Positions 1 through 5,429 of a stretch of 5,518 bases of DNA are shown piece after piece. Under the pieces are notes generated by a model. The model ran no database searches and had not been told where the DNA came from. It saw only the letters and a program-made list of their open reading frames with translations. This DNA is from an uncultured Eubacteriales bacterium (GTDB lineage: Bacteria; Bacillota; Clostridia; Oscillospirales; CAG-272). The stretch lies in assembly GCA_934489945.1 (NCBI GenBank), contig CAKSSY010000089.1:1-5518 (forward strand), in the 5' to 3' direction. Every line of letters begins with the position of its first letter. The first letter of the stretch is position 1. The translations under genes were made by a program, and so were the position numbers.

Positions 1-84
1 GTTTCCGCGTGTACGCGGAAACGGAGCGGAGGGAAGCCCTTTTCCCGAAAAGGGTTCCCTCCGCTTTCGTTCCCCCCCGTTCTC
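1..84. repeat. Composite hairpin repeat, left copy (hairpins 1 and 2)
   Basis: This copy matches 5430-5512 almost base for base. The only differences seen are the two loop bases of the first hairpin (GT here, CC there) and the length of a C run (7 here, 6 there). Hairpin 1 is a perfect 10-bp stem (GTTTCCGCGT / ACGCGGAAAC) at 1-22. Hairpin 2 spans 25-65: AGCGGAGGGAA (25-35), a bulged G at 36, CCCTTTT (37-43), loop CCCG, AAAAGGG (48-54), TTCCCTCCGCT (55-65). Four further pairs (AACG with CGTT) extend it outward past wobbles and a bulge. The copy ends 3 bp from the mgtE stop, so it forms the 3' end of the mgtE transcript. Neither strand has a U-run after the stems, so it is not a classical intrinsic terminator, although it could protect or attenuate RNA. 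The part upstream of hairpin 1 in the right copy would lie outside the window here. Confidence 0.85.
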
Positions 85-87
85 CCG

Positions 88-1458
88 TCAGATTCCGAGC
101 AAAGCCGAGGCAAAACGGAAATAGATAATAAGCGAAACCGCATCGACAACCGTCGTAATAAACGGGCTTGCCATAACGGCAGGGTCAAAACCGAGACGTT
201 TGGCAAGAATGGGAAGTGACGAGCCGATAAGATTCGCCACCAAAATGGTGCAGAACAGCGTTGCACTGACAATCGCGGCAACGAGAAGATTCTGCGCCGT
301 GAACACACAACGAAAATCCAAAAGCATCACCTTGAAGAAGTTGACAACGCAAAGCGTTCCACCGCAAAGCGCGGCAACGCGCAACTCCTTGAGCATCACG
401 CGAAAAATATTCTTCAGCGAAATTTCCCCGAGCGACAGTCCGCGGATAATCGTGACCGATGCCTGCCCGCCCGCGTTTCCGCCCGAATCCATCAACATCG
501 GAATAAACGATGTCAGAACGACATACGCTCCCAACGCCGCCTCGTAGTGCGAAATGATACTGCCGGTAAAGGTCGCCGACACCATCAGCAAAAGCAACCA
601 CGGAACGCGCTTTTTCCAGATGTCCCACACGGAAGTCTTAAGATAGGGCTTGTCCGACGGCGAAATGGCAGCCATTACTTCCATATCCTCGGTCGCCTCA
701 TCTTCCAGAACGTCGAGTGCATCGTCGACTGTGACAATGCCCACAAGTCGCCCCTCTCTGTCCACGATGGGAAGCGCGAGAAAGTCGTAACGCGAAATGG
801 TTGCCGCGACGGTCTCCTTGTCGTCGGTGGTAACAGCGGACACCACGTCGGTGGTCATAATGTCGCGAATGACACTGCCGGCATCGGCAAACAGCAGATT
901 CCGAAGTGAAACAAGCCCGCGGAGCATCGATTTGTCGTCGGTGATATACGCCACATAAACCGTCTCCTTGTTGATACCGGTTCCGCGGATGTGTTCGACC
1001 GCCTGTGCCACCGTGAAATTCTCCCTCACACTCAGAAATTCGGCAGTCATGATACTGCCGGCAGAGTCCTCGGGATAGCTTAAAAACTTATTGATCTGCG
1101 CGCGCGTTTCGGGCTTTGCCACCCGCAGAATCCGCTTGACCATGCTGGCGGGAAGCTCTTGCAAACAGTCTACGGCATCGTCGATCGAAAGATCGTCAAG
1201 AATCTGTGCCAACCGTGTATCGGTCGTAGTCAGAATAATCTTTTCCTGAACATCCGGATCCAGTTCGGCAAAGGTGTCCGCCGCCGCATCCTTCTTCAGG
1301 AGGCGGAACGCCGTGACCAATTCTTCGTCCTCAAGTCCGGAAAGAAAGTCCGCAAGATCGACGGGGCTGATATCGGAGGCAAGCTCGGAAAACTCCCTGT
1401 GTTTCTTTTCCTTCAGCAGATCATCCAGTTGTGCATAGAGTTTTTCCATCGATTCCAT
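88..1458 (-). CDS. mgtE: Magnesium transporter MgtE
   Basis: A Mg2+-selective channel/transporter of the inner membrane that works as a homodimer, gated by cytosolic Mg2+. Its 456 residues are close to the usual family length of about 450. Residues ~20-130 form the helical N domain, ending in the typical YPEDSAGSIMT motif (128-138). Two CBS domains follow (~138-196 and ~200-255, the latter with LPIVDREGRLVGIVTVDD). A connecting helix leads to five membrane segments from ~284 to 455. Family signatures are PMLMDSGGNAGGQAS (320-334) and SPFITTVVDAVSL (431-443); D439 corresponds to the pore aspartate that binds Mg2+ in the family. The first ATG is chosen because GGAGG sits 7 bases before it; a second in-frame ATG three codons on is less well placed. 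It has its own strong promoter and a leader of only ~25 bases, so there is no room for an M-box riboswitch; Mg2+ control is presumably by protein gating. Confidence 0.97.
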   Translation of the reverse strand: MESMEKLYAQLDDLLKEKKHREFSELASDISPVDLADFLSGLEDEELVTAFRLLKKDAAADTFAELDPDVQEKIILTTTDTRLAQILDDLSIDDAVDCLQELPASMVKRILRVAKPETRAQINKFLSYPEDSAGSIMTAEFLSVRENFTVAQAVEHIRGTGINKETVYVAYITDDKSMLRGLVSLRNLLFADAGSVIRDIMTTDVVSAVTTDDKETVAATISRYDFLALPIVDREGRLVGIVTVDDALDVLEDEATEDMEVMAAISPSDKPYLKTSVWDIWKKRVPWLLLLMVSATFTGSIISHYEAALGAYVVLTSFIPMLMDSGGNAGGQASVTIIRGLSLGEISLKNIFRVMLKELRVAALCGGTLCVVNFFKVMLLDFRCVFTAQNLLVAAIVSATLFCTILVANLIGSSLPILAKRLGFDPAVMASPFITTVVDAVSLIIYFRFASALLGI

Positions 1459-1461
1459 AGC

Positions 1462-1518
1462 GACACCTCCGCAACTTTTCTATAACTACAGTATACCCCT
1501 TTTTTGCGGTTTTGTCAA
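1462..1518 (-). promoter_or_regulatory. Sigma-A promoter and ribosome binding site of mgtE
   Basis: Read on the minus strand: -35 TTGACA (1513-1518, perfect), 17-bp spacer, -10 TATACT (1490-1495, one mismatch), expected transcript start near 1483, and ribosome binding site GGAGG at 1466-1470. The promoter starts only 7 bp after the stop of the upstream GH31 gene. No hairpin lies between the two genes, so readthrough from the GH31 gene into mgtE is also possible. Confidence 0.85.
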
Positions 1519-1524
1519 TTCTCT

Positions 1525-3471
1525 TTAAACTCTTTCAAAGACCGGAATCACATCCAGCGGTGCCGGAACCGTAACATAAGAGCCGCCCTGCCATACGTCG
1601 CCGCCCATCATCTTCCAGCTGCCACGCGGCAGATAAACACGACGCTCGGTTGCGCCCGCCTCCAGTACCGGAGCCACAAGATAACGATCGCCGAACATAT
1701 ACTGATCGGCAAGTTCCCAGCACTCGCTGTCGTCCGGAAATTCATAGAACATCGCGCGGATGAGCGGCGCACCGGTGCGGCTCGCCTCCTTCATCAACCT
1801 ATCGATATAGTCGCGCATCGACTCGCGCAGATCGACATAGCGGCGAAGAATTTCCAAAACATCCTCTCCGTAGCTCCAAAGCTCGTTGTCGGGGTTGAAG
1901 GGCTTGCCGTCCGGGACGTGCGACGACGACATCCGGTCGCCGTGAAGCCGGAGAATCGGGCAAAAGACCGAATACTCAAACCAACGCACCAAAAGCTCGC
2001 GGAACGCGGGACTGTCGACATCTCCGTGCACGAATCCGCCCGTGTCGGTTGTCCACCACGGAAAACCGCAGATTCCCATGCTGATTCCCGCCTGTACCTG
2101 ATTGCGAAGCGAAACGAACGTGGACTCCACGTCGCCCGACCAGACAAGCGCGCCGTATTTCTGGCTACCCGTCCACGCACTCCGCACAAGACTGACGACC
2201 GGCTCGTCGCTCTCCTTTTTCAAGCCGTCCCAAACCATCTTGGTGTAGCATTTCGGATAGAGATTCGCAACCTTGAGCGCATCACCCGCAGCATAGCGGT
2301 AGTTGTCCAGATGATAGCCGCGAAATTCGGGTTCGGCACAGTCAAGCCAGAAATGGCGGATTCCGTTTTGGATATACCCCTCTTTCAGACGGTCGAACAC
2401 GAAATCGCAGGCATCCGGGTTTGTCGCGTCAAAATAGGTCAGATTGTAGAAATCGGTGTGAATCGGCAGACCGCGGTCCGTGTCGACAAAATATCCCTCT
2501 TTTGCCATGACCCCGTAGTTTTTGCTCCTTCTCTCGACCGCCGGCCAGACCGAGACCATCGGTTTTACGCCCATGGCGAGCAGTTTTTTCGTCATCTCCG
2601 CAGGATTCGGGAAACAGGCGGGGTCAAGTTTCCAGTCGCCGAACGCGGGCCAGTGCAGATAGTCAATCACAATCACATCAAGCGGAATTCCGCGTTCCTT
2701 ATAGCCCTCCGCCACACGGAGAACCTCCTCCTCGGTGCGATAACGCAGCTTGCACTGCCAGAGTCCCAACAGATCGCGCGGCATCTCGGGGGCACGTCCG
2801 ACCGCTGCCGTGTAGGTTGACAAAATCTCAGCAGGCGTTTCACCGACGCAGAGATAGTAGTCAATTTCGTCCTCAAGGTCGAAATGCCACTCGGTCAGAT
2901 TCTTGCCGAAGGTCACTCTGCCGACAGCAGGCGTGTTCCACAGAAAGCCGTATCCGAGACTCGAAAGGAAGAACGGGACGGAGATCTGTCCGTTCCTCTG
3001 TTTCAGCTCCAGCGTGCAACCCGCAAGGTCAAGATAGGGCTGCTGATACTGTCCCATGCCGAAGATCTTCTCACCGTCGTTGCTCTCAAAGCGAAGCGTC
3101 AGCTCCCAAGCCCCGCGGTTCACCCCGTAGTATTCGCGAGCCGCCATGAACAGAGCGTTGATCGCGTCGGTCGGAACGGTTTTGATCCGATAGAATTCCT
3201 CCAGAATCCGCTTGTCGCCGCGGAAAAAGGTGAGCTTGCCCGCATCCGAAATCTCGGCGCGGAGACTGCCGTTTGTGACAGAGGCACCACCGTTCCGCTC
3301 CTCCACCTTGACGCAAGGGGTCTCACCCTTCCACTCCAAAGCTCCCACAGTGTCCGAAAACGTCTGTTTTTTCGTGGCGCGGACGCGCAGACCGTTCTCT
3401 CCCCACGCCTCAACGCGGACGGTTTCGCCACCGTTCCGAAACACAAAACCCTCTTTTTTGACTGTGATCAT
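1525..3471 (-). CDS. GH31 family alpha-glycosidase, probable alpha-xylosidase
   Basis: A retaining alpha-glycosidase of glycoside hydrolase family 31 (648 residues). With no signal peptide it should act in the cytoplasm on imported oligosaccharides. Order: N-terminal beta-sandwich (~1-230), TIM barrel (~230-540) and C-terminal beta domains. Visible motifs are IDYLHW (D270), GDWKLD, MVSVWP, nucleophile segment HFWLDCAEPE (D377), acid/base segment WSGD (D447), FPWWTTDTGGF (470-480), RLHGD (508-512) and GDRYLVAPV (594-602). The WLDxxEPE form of the nucleophile site resembles alpha-xylosidases of the XylS and Bacteroides/Cellvibrio type more than classical alpha-glucosidases (WxDMNE). Substrate remains an inference. 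The longest reading frame begins at 3534, but that start lies upstream of the promoter. The ATG at 3471 has GGAGG 6 bases before it and lies ~25 bases after the predicted transcript start. No transporter or other glycan gene is visible next to it, and it faces away from tepA. Confidence 0.93.
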   Translation of the reverse strand: MITVKKEGFVFRNGGETVRVEAWGENGLRVRATKKQTFSDTVGALEWKGETPCVKVEERNGGASVTNGSLRAEISDAGKLTFFRGDKRILEEFYRIKTVPTDAINALFMAAREYYGVNRGAWELTLRFESNDGEKIFGMGQYQQPYLDLAGCTLELKQRNGQISVPFFLSSLGYGFLWNTPAVGRVTFGKNLTEWHFDLEDEIDYYLCVGETPAEILSTYTAAVGRAPEMPRDLLGLWQCKLRYRTEEEVLRVAEGYKERGIPLDVIVIDYLHWPAFGDWKLDPACFPNPAEMTKKLLAMGVKPMVSVWPAVERRSKNYGVMAKEGYFVDTDRGLPIHTDFYNLTYFDATNPDACDFVFDRLKEGYIQNGIRHFWLDCAEPEFRGYHLDNYRYAAGDALKVANLYPKCYTKMVWDGLKKESDEPVVSLVRSAWTGSQKYGALVWSGDVESTFVSLRNQVQAGISMGICGFPWWTTDTGGFVHGDVDSPAFRELLVRWFEYSVFCPILRLHGDRMSSSHVPDGKPFNPDNELWSYGEDVLEILRRYVDLRESMRDYIDRLMKEASRTGAPLIRAMFYEFPDDSECWELADQYMFGDRYLVAPVLEAGATERRVYLPRGSWKMMGGDVWQGGSYVTVPAPLDVIPVFERV

Positions 3472-3479
3472 AACAAACC

Positions 3480-3531
3480 TCCGTTCGTTTTCTTTCCTGT
3501 CCATTGTAACAGGATTTTGCCGAAAAATCAA
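3480..3531 (-). promoter_or_regulatory. Sigma-A promoter and ribosome binding site of the GH31 gene
   Basis: Minus strand: -35 TTGATT (3526-3531), 17-bp spacer, -10 TACAAT (3503-3508), expected transcript start near 3496, GGAGG just before the ATG at 3471. The boxes overlap the region that a longer reading frame would translate, which decides the start in favour of 3471. The imperfect -35 fits an activator-dependent sugar gene, but that is an inference. Confidence 0.7.
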
Positions 3532-3618
3532 CACGCAAATTGCCGTTCCGATAACGGTGTATCAAACAATTCGTTAACTTTTTATGAACAAAAATCGTCC
3601 AACAAGCCCTGTGAAAGA

Positions 3619-3658
3619 GGTCAATTGACCGTCCGGGAAATTCCGTATCTCGTATAAA
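3619..3658 (+). promoter_or_regulatory. Candidate tepA promoter region with 12-bp palindrome
   Basis: A perfect palindrome GGTCAATTGACC occupies 3619-3630 and its right half contains a -35-like TTGACC. The best -10-like sequence is TATAAA at 3653-3658. The distance between them is 22 bp, too long for a normal sigma-A promoter, so either the -10 works with a poor -35 near 3630-3635 or an activator binds the palindrome. A transcript from here would have a leader of ~43 bases carrying AAGGAG (3692-3697), 10 bases before the tepA ATG. Confidence 0.35.
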
Positions 3659-3707
3659 ATGCGGAAAATCGGGAAAAAATAGACCAAAAGCAAGGAGATG
3701 ATACCAG

Positions 3708-4379
3708 ATGTCGGAAAACAACGAAAAGAAGGACAAGGATGCCGCCCGGGAGAATCTCACCGAAACCGGTGATATTGTAACCAAAAATTCACGCAGCACC
3801 CTGCACTGTATCTCGATCATCGGGCAGGTAGAGGGGCACTACATCCTCGGAGACAATCAAAAAGCCACAAAATACGAGCACATCATTCCGCTTCTGATGA
3901 TGGTGGAAGAGAGCGACGAAATAGACGGACTGTTGATTCTGCTCAACACCATGGGCGGAGATGTGGAAGCGGGACTGGCAATTGCCGAAATGATCGCGTC
4001 GATGAGCAAACCGACCGTATCGTTGGTGTTGGGGGGCGGACACTCCATCGGGATTCCGCTGGCTGTCGCGGCGAAAAAATCGTTTATCGTACCGTCCGCC
4101 ACCATGACGGTGCATCCCGTGCGGATCAACGGACTCGTAATCGGCGTGCCACAGACCTTCAATCATTTTCGGGAAATGCAGAGACGAATTACCAGATTCA
4201 TCTGTGAACACTCTCACGCGACACCGGAGAAACTGCATGAGCTGATGATGAATTCCGACGATATGGCAAACGATGTCGGAACCATCCTCACGGGCGAGGA
4301 AGCGGTAGAGTGCGGCATTGTCGATGCCGTCGGCGGGCTGAAAGATGCCATTGCCGCGCTCCGGCAAATGAAACCCTGA
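3708..4379 (+). CDS. tepA: ClpP-class serine peptidase, TepA type
   Basis: A ClpP-fold serine peptidase of 223 residues, most like the TepA (YmfB) group of Firmicutes, named translocation-enhancing protein in Bacillus subtilis. The first ~30 residues are charged and hydrophilic, with no signal peptide, so a cytosolic or membrane-peripheral location is expected. The fold signatures are IDGLLILLNTMGGDVEAGLAIAEMI (oxyanion strand and helix, ~72-97), nucleophile segment GGGHSIGIPLAV (S113), histidine segment TMTVHPVR (H136), and LTGEEAVECGIVDAVGG (194-210). An aspartate just before that last segment (D189) is placed like the third triad residue of ClpP. The nucleophile site is GHSIG, not the GxASM of ClpP, which separates it from true ClpP. 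No Clp ATPase is nearby. The gene stands alone, divergent from the GH31 gene, with AAGGAG 10 bases before the ATG. Terminator-like repeat sequence follows the stop directly. Natural substrates are not clear for this family. Confidence 0.88.
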   Translation: MSENNEKKDKDAARENLTETGDIVTKNSRSTLHCISIIGQVEGHYILGDNQKATKYEHIIPLLMMVEESDEIDGLLILLNTMGGDVEAGLAIAEMIASMSKPTVSLVLGGGHSIGIPLAVAAKKSFIVPSATMTVHPVRINGLVIGVPQTFNHFREMQRRITRFICEHSHATPEKLHELMMNSDDMANDVGTILTGEEAVECGIVDAVGGLKDAIAALRQMKP

Positions 4380-4380
4380 C

Positions 4381-4430
4381 GCAAAACGAAACGGCGAAAC
4401 TTTTATATCGGTCTCGCCATTTTGTTTTGC
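4381..4430 (+). terminator. Putative terminator of tepA, part of the repeat module
   Basis: The segment starts 2 bases after the tepA stop. An inner stem GGCGA (4393-4397) / TCGCC (4414-4418) with a 16-base loop is followed by the U-rich tract ATTTTGTTTT. An outer stem GCAAAACGAAA (4381-4391) / TTTTGTTTTGC (4420-4430), with one wobble, can extend it to ~16 pairs. The inner stem and T-rich tract recur after the xre gene (5331-5370), which supports a functional 3'-end signal. The long loop makes it weaker than a classical terminator. Confidence 0.5.
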
Positions 4431-4474
4431 ATCACGGCGACGCGTCTTTTCCTTTGTTTCAAAAGTTTTTGAGG
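4397..4474. repeat. Terminator-like repeat module, copy A
   Basis: This module aligns with 5339-5416 at roughly 80 percent by eye. Shared blocks include AAACTTTTA, TCTCGCC, ACGGCGA and GTCTTTTCC. It lies between the convergent ends of tepA and the small unknown gene. Most differences are single transitions, so it is an old, diverged duplicate rather than a recent one. Confidence 0.75.
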
Positions 4475-4479
4475 GTGTC

Positions 4480-4549
4480 GGGAACTTTTTTCAAAAAGTT
4501 CCTGACCGTTCTCCCCAAACGAAGCGGAGGGAAGTCCGGTTCCCAAAGA
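4480..4549. repeat. Diverged, truncated hairpin repeat, middle copy
   Basis: A perfect 10-bp stem GGAACTTTTT (4481-4490) / AAAAAGTTCC (4493-4502) with a 2-base loop takes the place of hairpin 1 of the end copies, with the same geometry but unrelated stem sequence. CCGTTCTCCCC follows (a block found at the outer edge of the end copies), then AAGCGGAGGGAAG, identical over 12 bases to the left arm of hairpin 2. The rest of hairpin 2 is reduced to a short GGTTCCC remnant near 4539-4545, after which unrelated sequence begins. The copy lies inside the 3' end of the leftward unknown gene. Confidence 0.65.
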
Positions 4550-4868
4550 TACAATGCTCATGCGTAGTTTTGGAAGGTCTTTGTCCGTGATTTTTCACGG
4601 GGGTCTGAGACATAAGAGCGACATATTTTCTCTCTGACTCACAAAGCTCCGAATAATGTGGCATGTCCTTATCACGTTCCAACATAAGTTTTGTAAAGTT
4701 TATGGTTTCCGTCACCGAATAGGTTCCGTCGCTACGGGATTCAAAATGGGTATCCTTGTTGTAAATACGCTGGGAACTCTTAAGTCTCCAACCGAATTTC
4801 GACCACAATTCAATGGTTGCGATTTCTGCGCTGTTTGCGACTTCCAGTGTTTTATACTCTATTGCCAT
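4491..4868 (-). CDS. Small uncharacterised protein, C-terminus running into a repeat
   Basis: I do not recognise a named family. The 125-residue soluble protein begins EYKTLEV (strand-like), then a helix containing IELWSKFGWRLKSSQRI, then a strand ending TKLMLERDKDMP and a short helix YSELCESERKYVAL. This strand-helix-GW-strand-strand order with a terminal charged residue recalls the short DUF4177-like proteins of Firmicutes; that is a resemblance by eye only. No membrane segment or signal peptide is seen. The ATG at 4868 has AAGGAG 8 bases upstream and a perfect promoter. Residues ~107-125 are encoded by the repeat copy at 4491-4549 and the stop codon lies in a hairpin loop, so the native end was probably nearer residue 85-100. 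It is divergent from an xre gene whose product likely represses it. GC content is lower than in the left-hand genes (one 60-base stretch at 4681 counts 42 percent, against 63 percent at 1261). Confidence 0.7.
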   Translation of the reverse strand: MAIEYKTLEVANSAEIATIELWSKFGWRLKSSQRIYNKDTHFESRSDGTYSVTETINFTKLMLERDKDMPHYSELCESERKYVALMSQTPVKNHGQRPSKTTHEHCIFGNRTSLRFVWGERSGTF

Positions 4869-4876
4869 AGAAATGT

Positions 4877-4944
4877 CTCCTTAAACAAGCCTTACTAATA
4901 TATTAGTACAAATAAATTATATAGGCAATTTATTAGTTTGTCAA
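4877..4944 (-). promoter_or_regulatory. Perfect sigma-A promoter and ribosome binding site of the small unknown gene
   Basis: Minus strand: -35 TTGACA (4939-4944), exactly 17-bp spacer, -10 TATAAT (4916-4921). Both boxes match consensus fully. The transcript should start near 4909, at the edge of the palindrome 4893-4908. The ribosome binding site AAGGAG lies at 4877-4882, 8 bases before the ATG. A promoter this strong usually needs a repressor, and the neighbouring xre gene and operator-like repeats supply a candidate. Confidence 0.9.
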
Positions 4945-4957
4945 GAGAGCTTTAGTA
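4893..4957. promoter_or_regulatory. Operator-like palindrome and half-sites for the XRE regulator
   Basis: A perfect 16-bp palindrome TACTAATATATTAGTA lies at 4893-4908, covering the expected first transcribed bases of the leftward gene. Its half-site TTAGT recurs at 4933-4937, within the spacer of the leftward promoter, and at 4952-4956, just upstream of both promoters' cores. A weaker TAGTA overlaps the -10 of xre (4964-4968). Multiple half-sites bracketing two divergent promoters fit repression of the small gene and self-regulation by XRE. Binding is inferred, and the AT-richness makes some chance matches possible. Confidence 0.6.
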
Positions 4958-4966
4958 AAAAAATAG

Positions 4967-5002
4967 TATAATGAGACGAAAAAACAAAAATTTTACTTGG
5001 AG
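4967..5002 (+). promoter_or_regulatory. -10 box and ribosome binding site of the xre gene
   Basis: A perfect -10 TATAAT lies at 4967-4972. No good -35 is found 16-18 bp upstream (the sequence there is purine-rich AGAGAG), so this promoter looks much weaker than the divergent one, as is common for a repressor gene. GGAG at 4999-5002 is 6 bases before the ATG at 5009. Confidence 0.55.
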
Positions 5003-5008
5003 AAGCGC

Positions 5009-5293
5009 ATGGAGAAATACAGAAGCAGGATAAGAGATCTGCGAGAGGATCGCGACCTTCGGCAAACGGACGTTTCAAAGGTGACGGGAATAGACCAGAA
5101 GACCTTATCGAATTACGAAACAGGCAAGACCTTACCGGACAGCTATGCGCTTATCCGTCTTGCGGACTTTTTCGATGTCAGCATTGACTATCTTGTCGGC
5201 AGAGCCAACATTAACATCACCGACACAAGCGATATAAAAAAGCAACTCGACAATATACACACCGCCTTGGACGACATTAAGAAAATGCTTTAA
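5009..5293 (+). CDS. XRE-family helix-turn-helix transcriptional regulator
   Basis: A small DNA-binding repressor of 94 residues with a Cro/C1-type HTH over residues ~4-60: IRDLREDRDLRQTDVSKVTG, then the recognition helix region IDQKTLSNYETGKTLPD, then LADFFDVSIDYLVGR, the standard C-terminal signature of this domain. Residues ~70-94 form a short amphipathic helix (DIKKQLDNIHTALDDIKKML) that may serve dimerisation. A TTG at 4997 would add four residues, but it has no ribosome binding site and GGAG is placed for the ATG at 5009. The gene is divergent from the small unknown protein; the shared 140-bp region carries operator-like palindromes, so the likely targets are its own promoter and the neighbour's. 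No toxin, phage or integrase gene is visible in the window. Confidence 0.9.
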   Translation: MEKYRSRIRDLREDRDLRQTDVSKVTGIDQKTLSNYETGKTLPDSYALIRLADFFDVSIDYLVGRANINITDTSDIKKQLDNIHTALDDIKKML

Positions 5294-5310
5294 AACACTT
5301 ACGTTCCACT

Positions 5311-5336
5311 GCGCCGCTTTCTCCTGAAAGCGGCGC
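5311..5336 (+). terminator. Hairpin terminator after the xre gene
   Basis: A perfect 11-bp stem GCGCCGCTTTC / GAAAGCGGCGC with loop TCCT lies 17 bases after the xre stop. It is followed by AAAAACTTTTATT, so the U tract is short and delayed. The right arm can pair instead with CGCCG at 5357-5361, giving an alternative stem followed by ATTTGTTTGG. One of the two probably ends the transcript. Confidence 0.6.
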
Positions 5337-5338
5337 AA

Positions 5339-5416
5339 AAACTTTTATTGCGATCTCGCCGATTTGTTTGGCATTACGGCGATGTGTCTTTTCCATTTGT
5401 TCAAGAGCTTTGGGGA
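5339..5416. repeat. Terminator-like repeat module, copy B
   Basis: This is the second copy of the module at 4397-4474, in the same orientation and also directly after a rightward gene. It is followed after a short spacer by hairpins 1 and 2, showing the full order of the composite element: module, small hairpin, large hairpin. Confidence 0.75.
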
Positions 5417-5429
5417 AGGTGGTGTGAAC

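Noticed and set aside
25..65. Classical rho-independent terminator of mgtE
   Set aside because: The hairpin is strong, but the sequence after it on the minus strand (CCGTTTCCGCG) has no U-run, and the same structure occurs as a repeat elsewhere.
1504..2820. A 438-codon open frame antisense to the GH31 gene
   Set aside because: It is a mirror frame of a clear GH31 coding sequence; its translation is rich in Arg, His and Ala with no recognisable domain, and no ribosome binding site supports it.
3472..3534. A 21-residue N-terminal extension of the GH31 protein from an ATG at 3534
   Set aside because: It would start upstream of the promoter (-10 at 3503-3508) and has no suitable ribosome binding site; GGAGG is placed for the ATG at 3471, where the family's N-terminal beta-sandwich begins.
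3619..3630. CtsR operator at the palindrome
   Set aside because: CtsR sites are tandem heptads in direct orientation; this is a single inverted pair without the second tandem copy.
4585..4600. Hairpin CCGTGA-TTTT-TCACGG as terminator of the small unknown gene
   Set aside because: It lies inside the open frame (about residues 90-95) and has no T tract on the minus strand; it could mark the original gene end, but this cannot be shown.
4656..4898. An 80-codon rightward frame opposite the small unknown protein
   Set aside because: No ribosome binding site, no recognisable pattern, and the opposite strand has a perfect promoter and a good ribosome binding site.
4997..5008. TTG start giving four extra residues to the XRE protein
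   Set aside because: Upstream sequence is plain A/T with no ribosome binding site, and the GGAG it overlaps is correctly spaced for the ATG at 5009.
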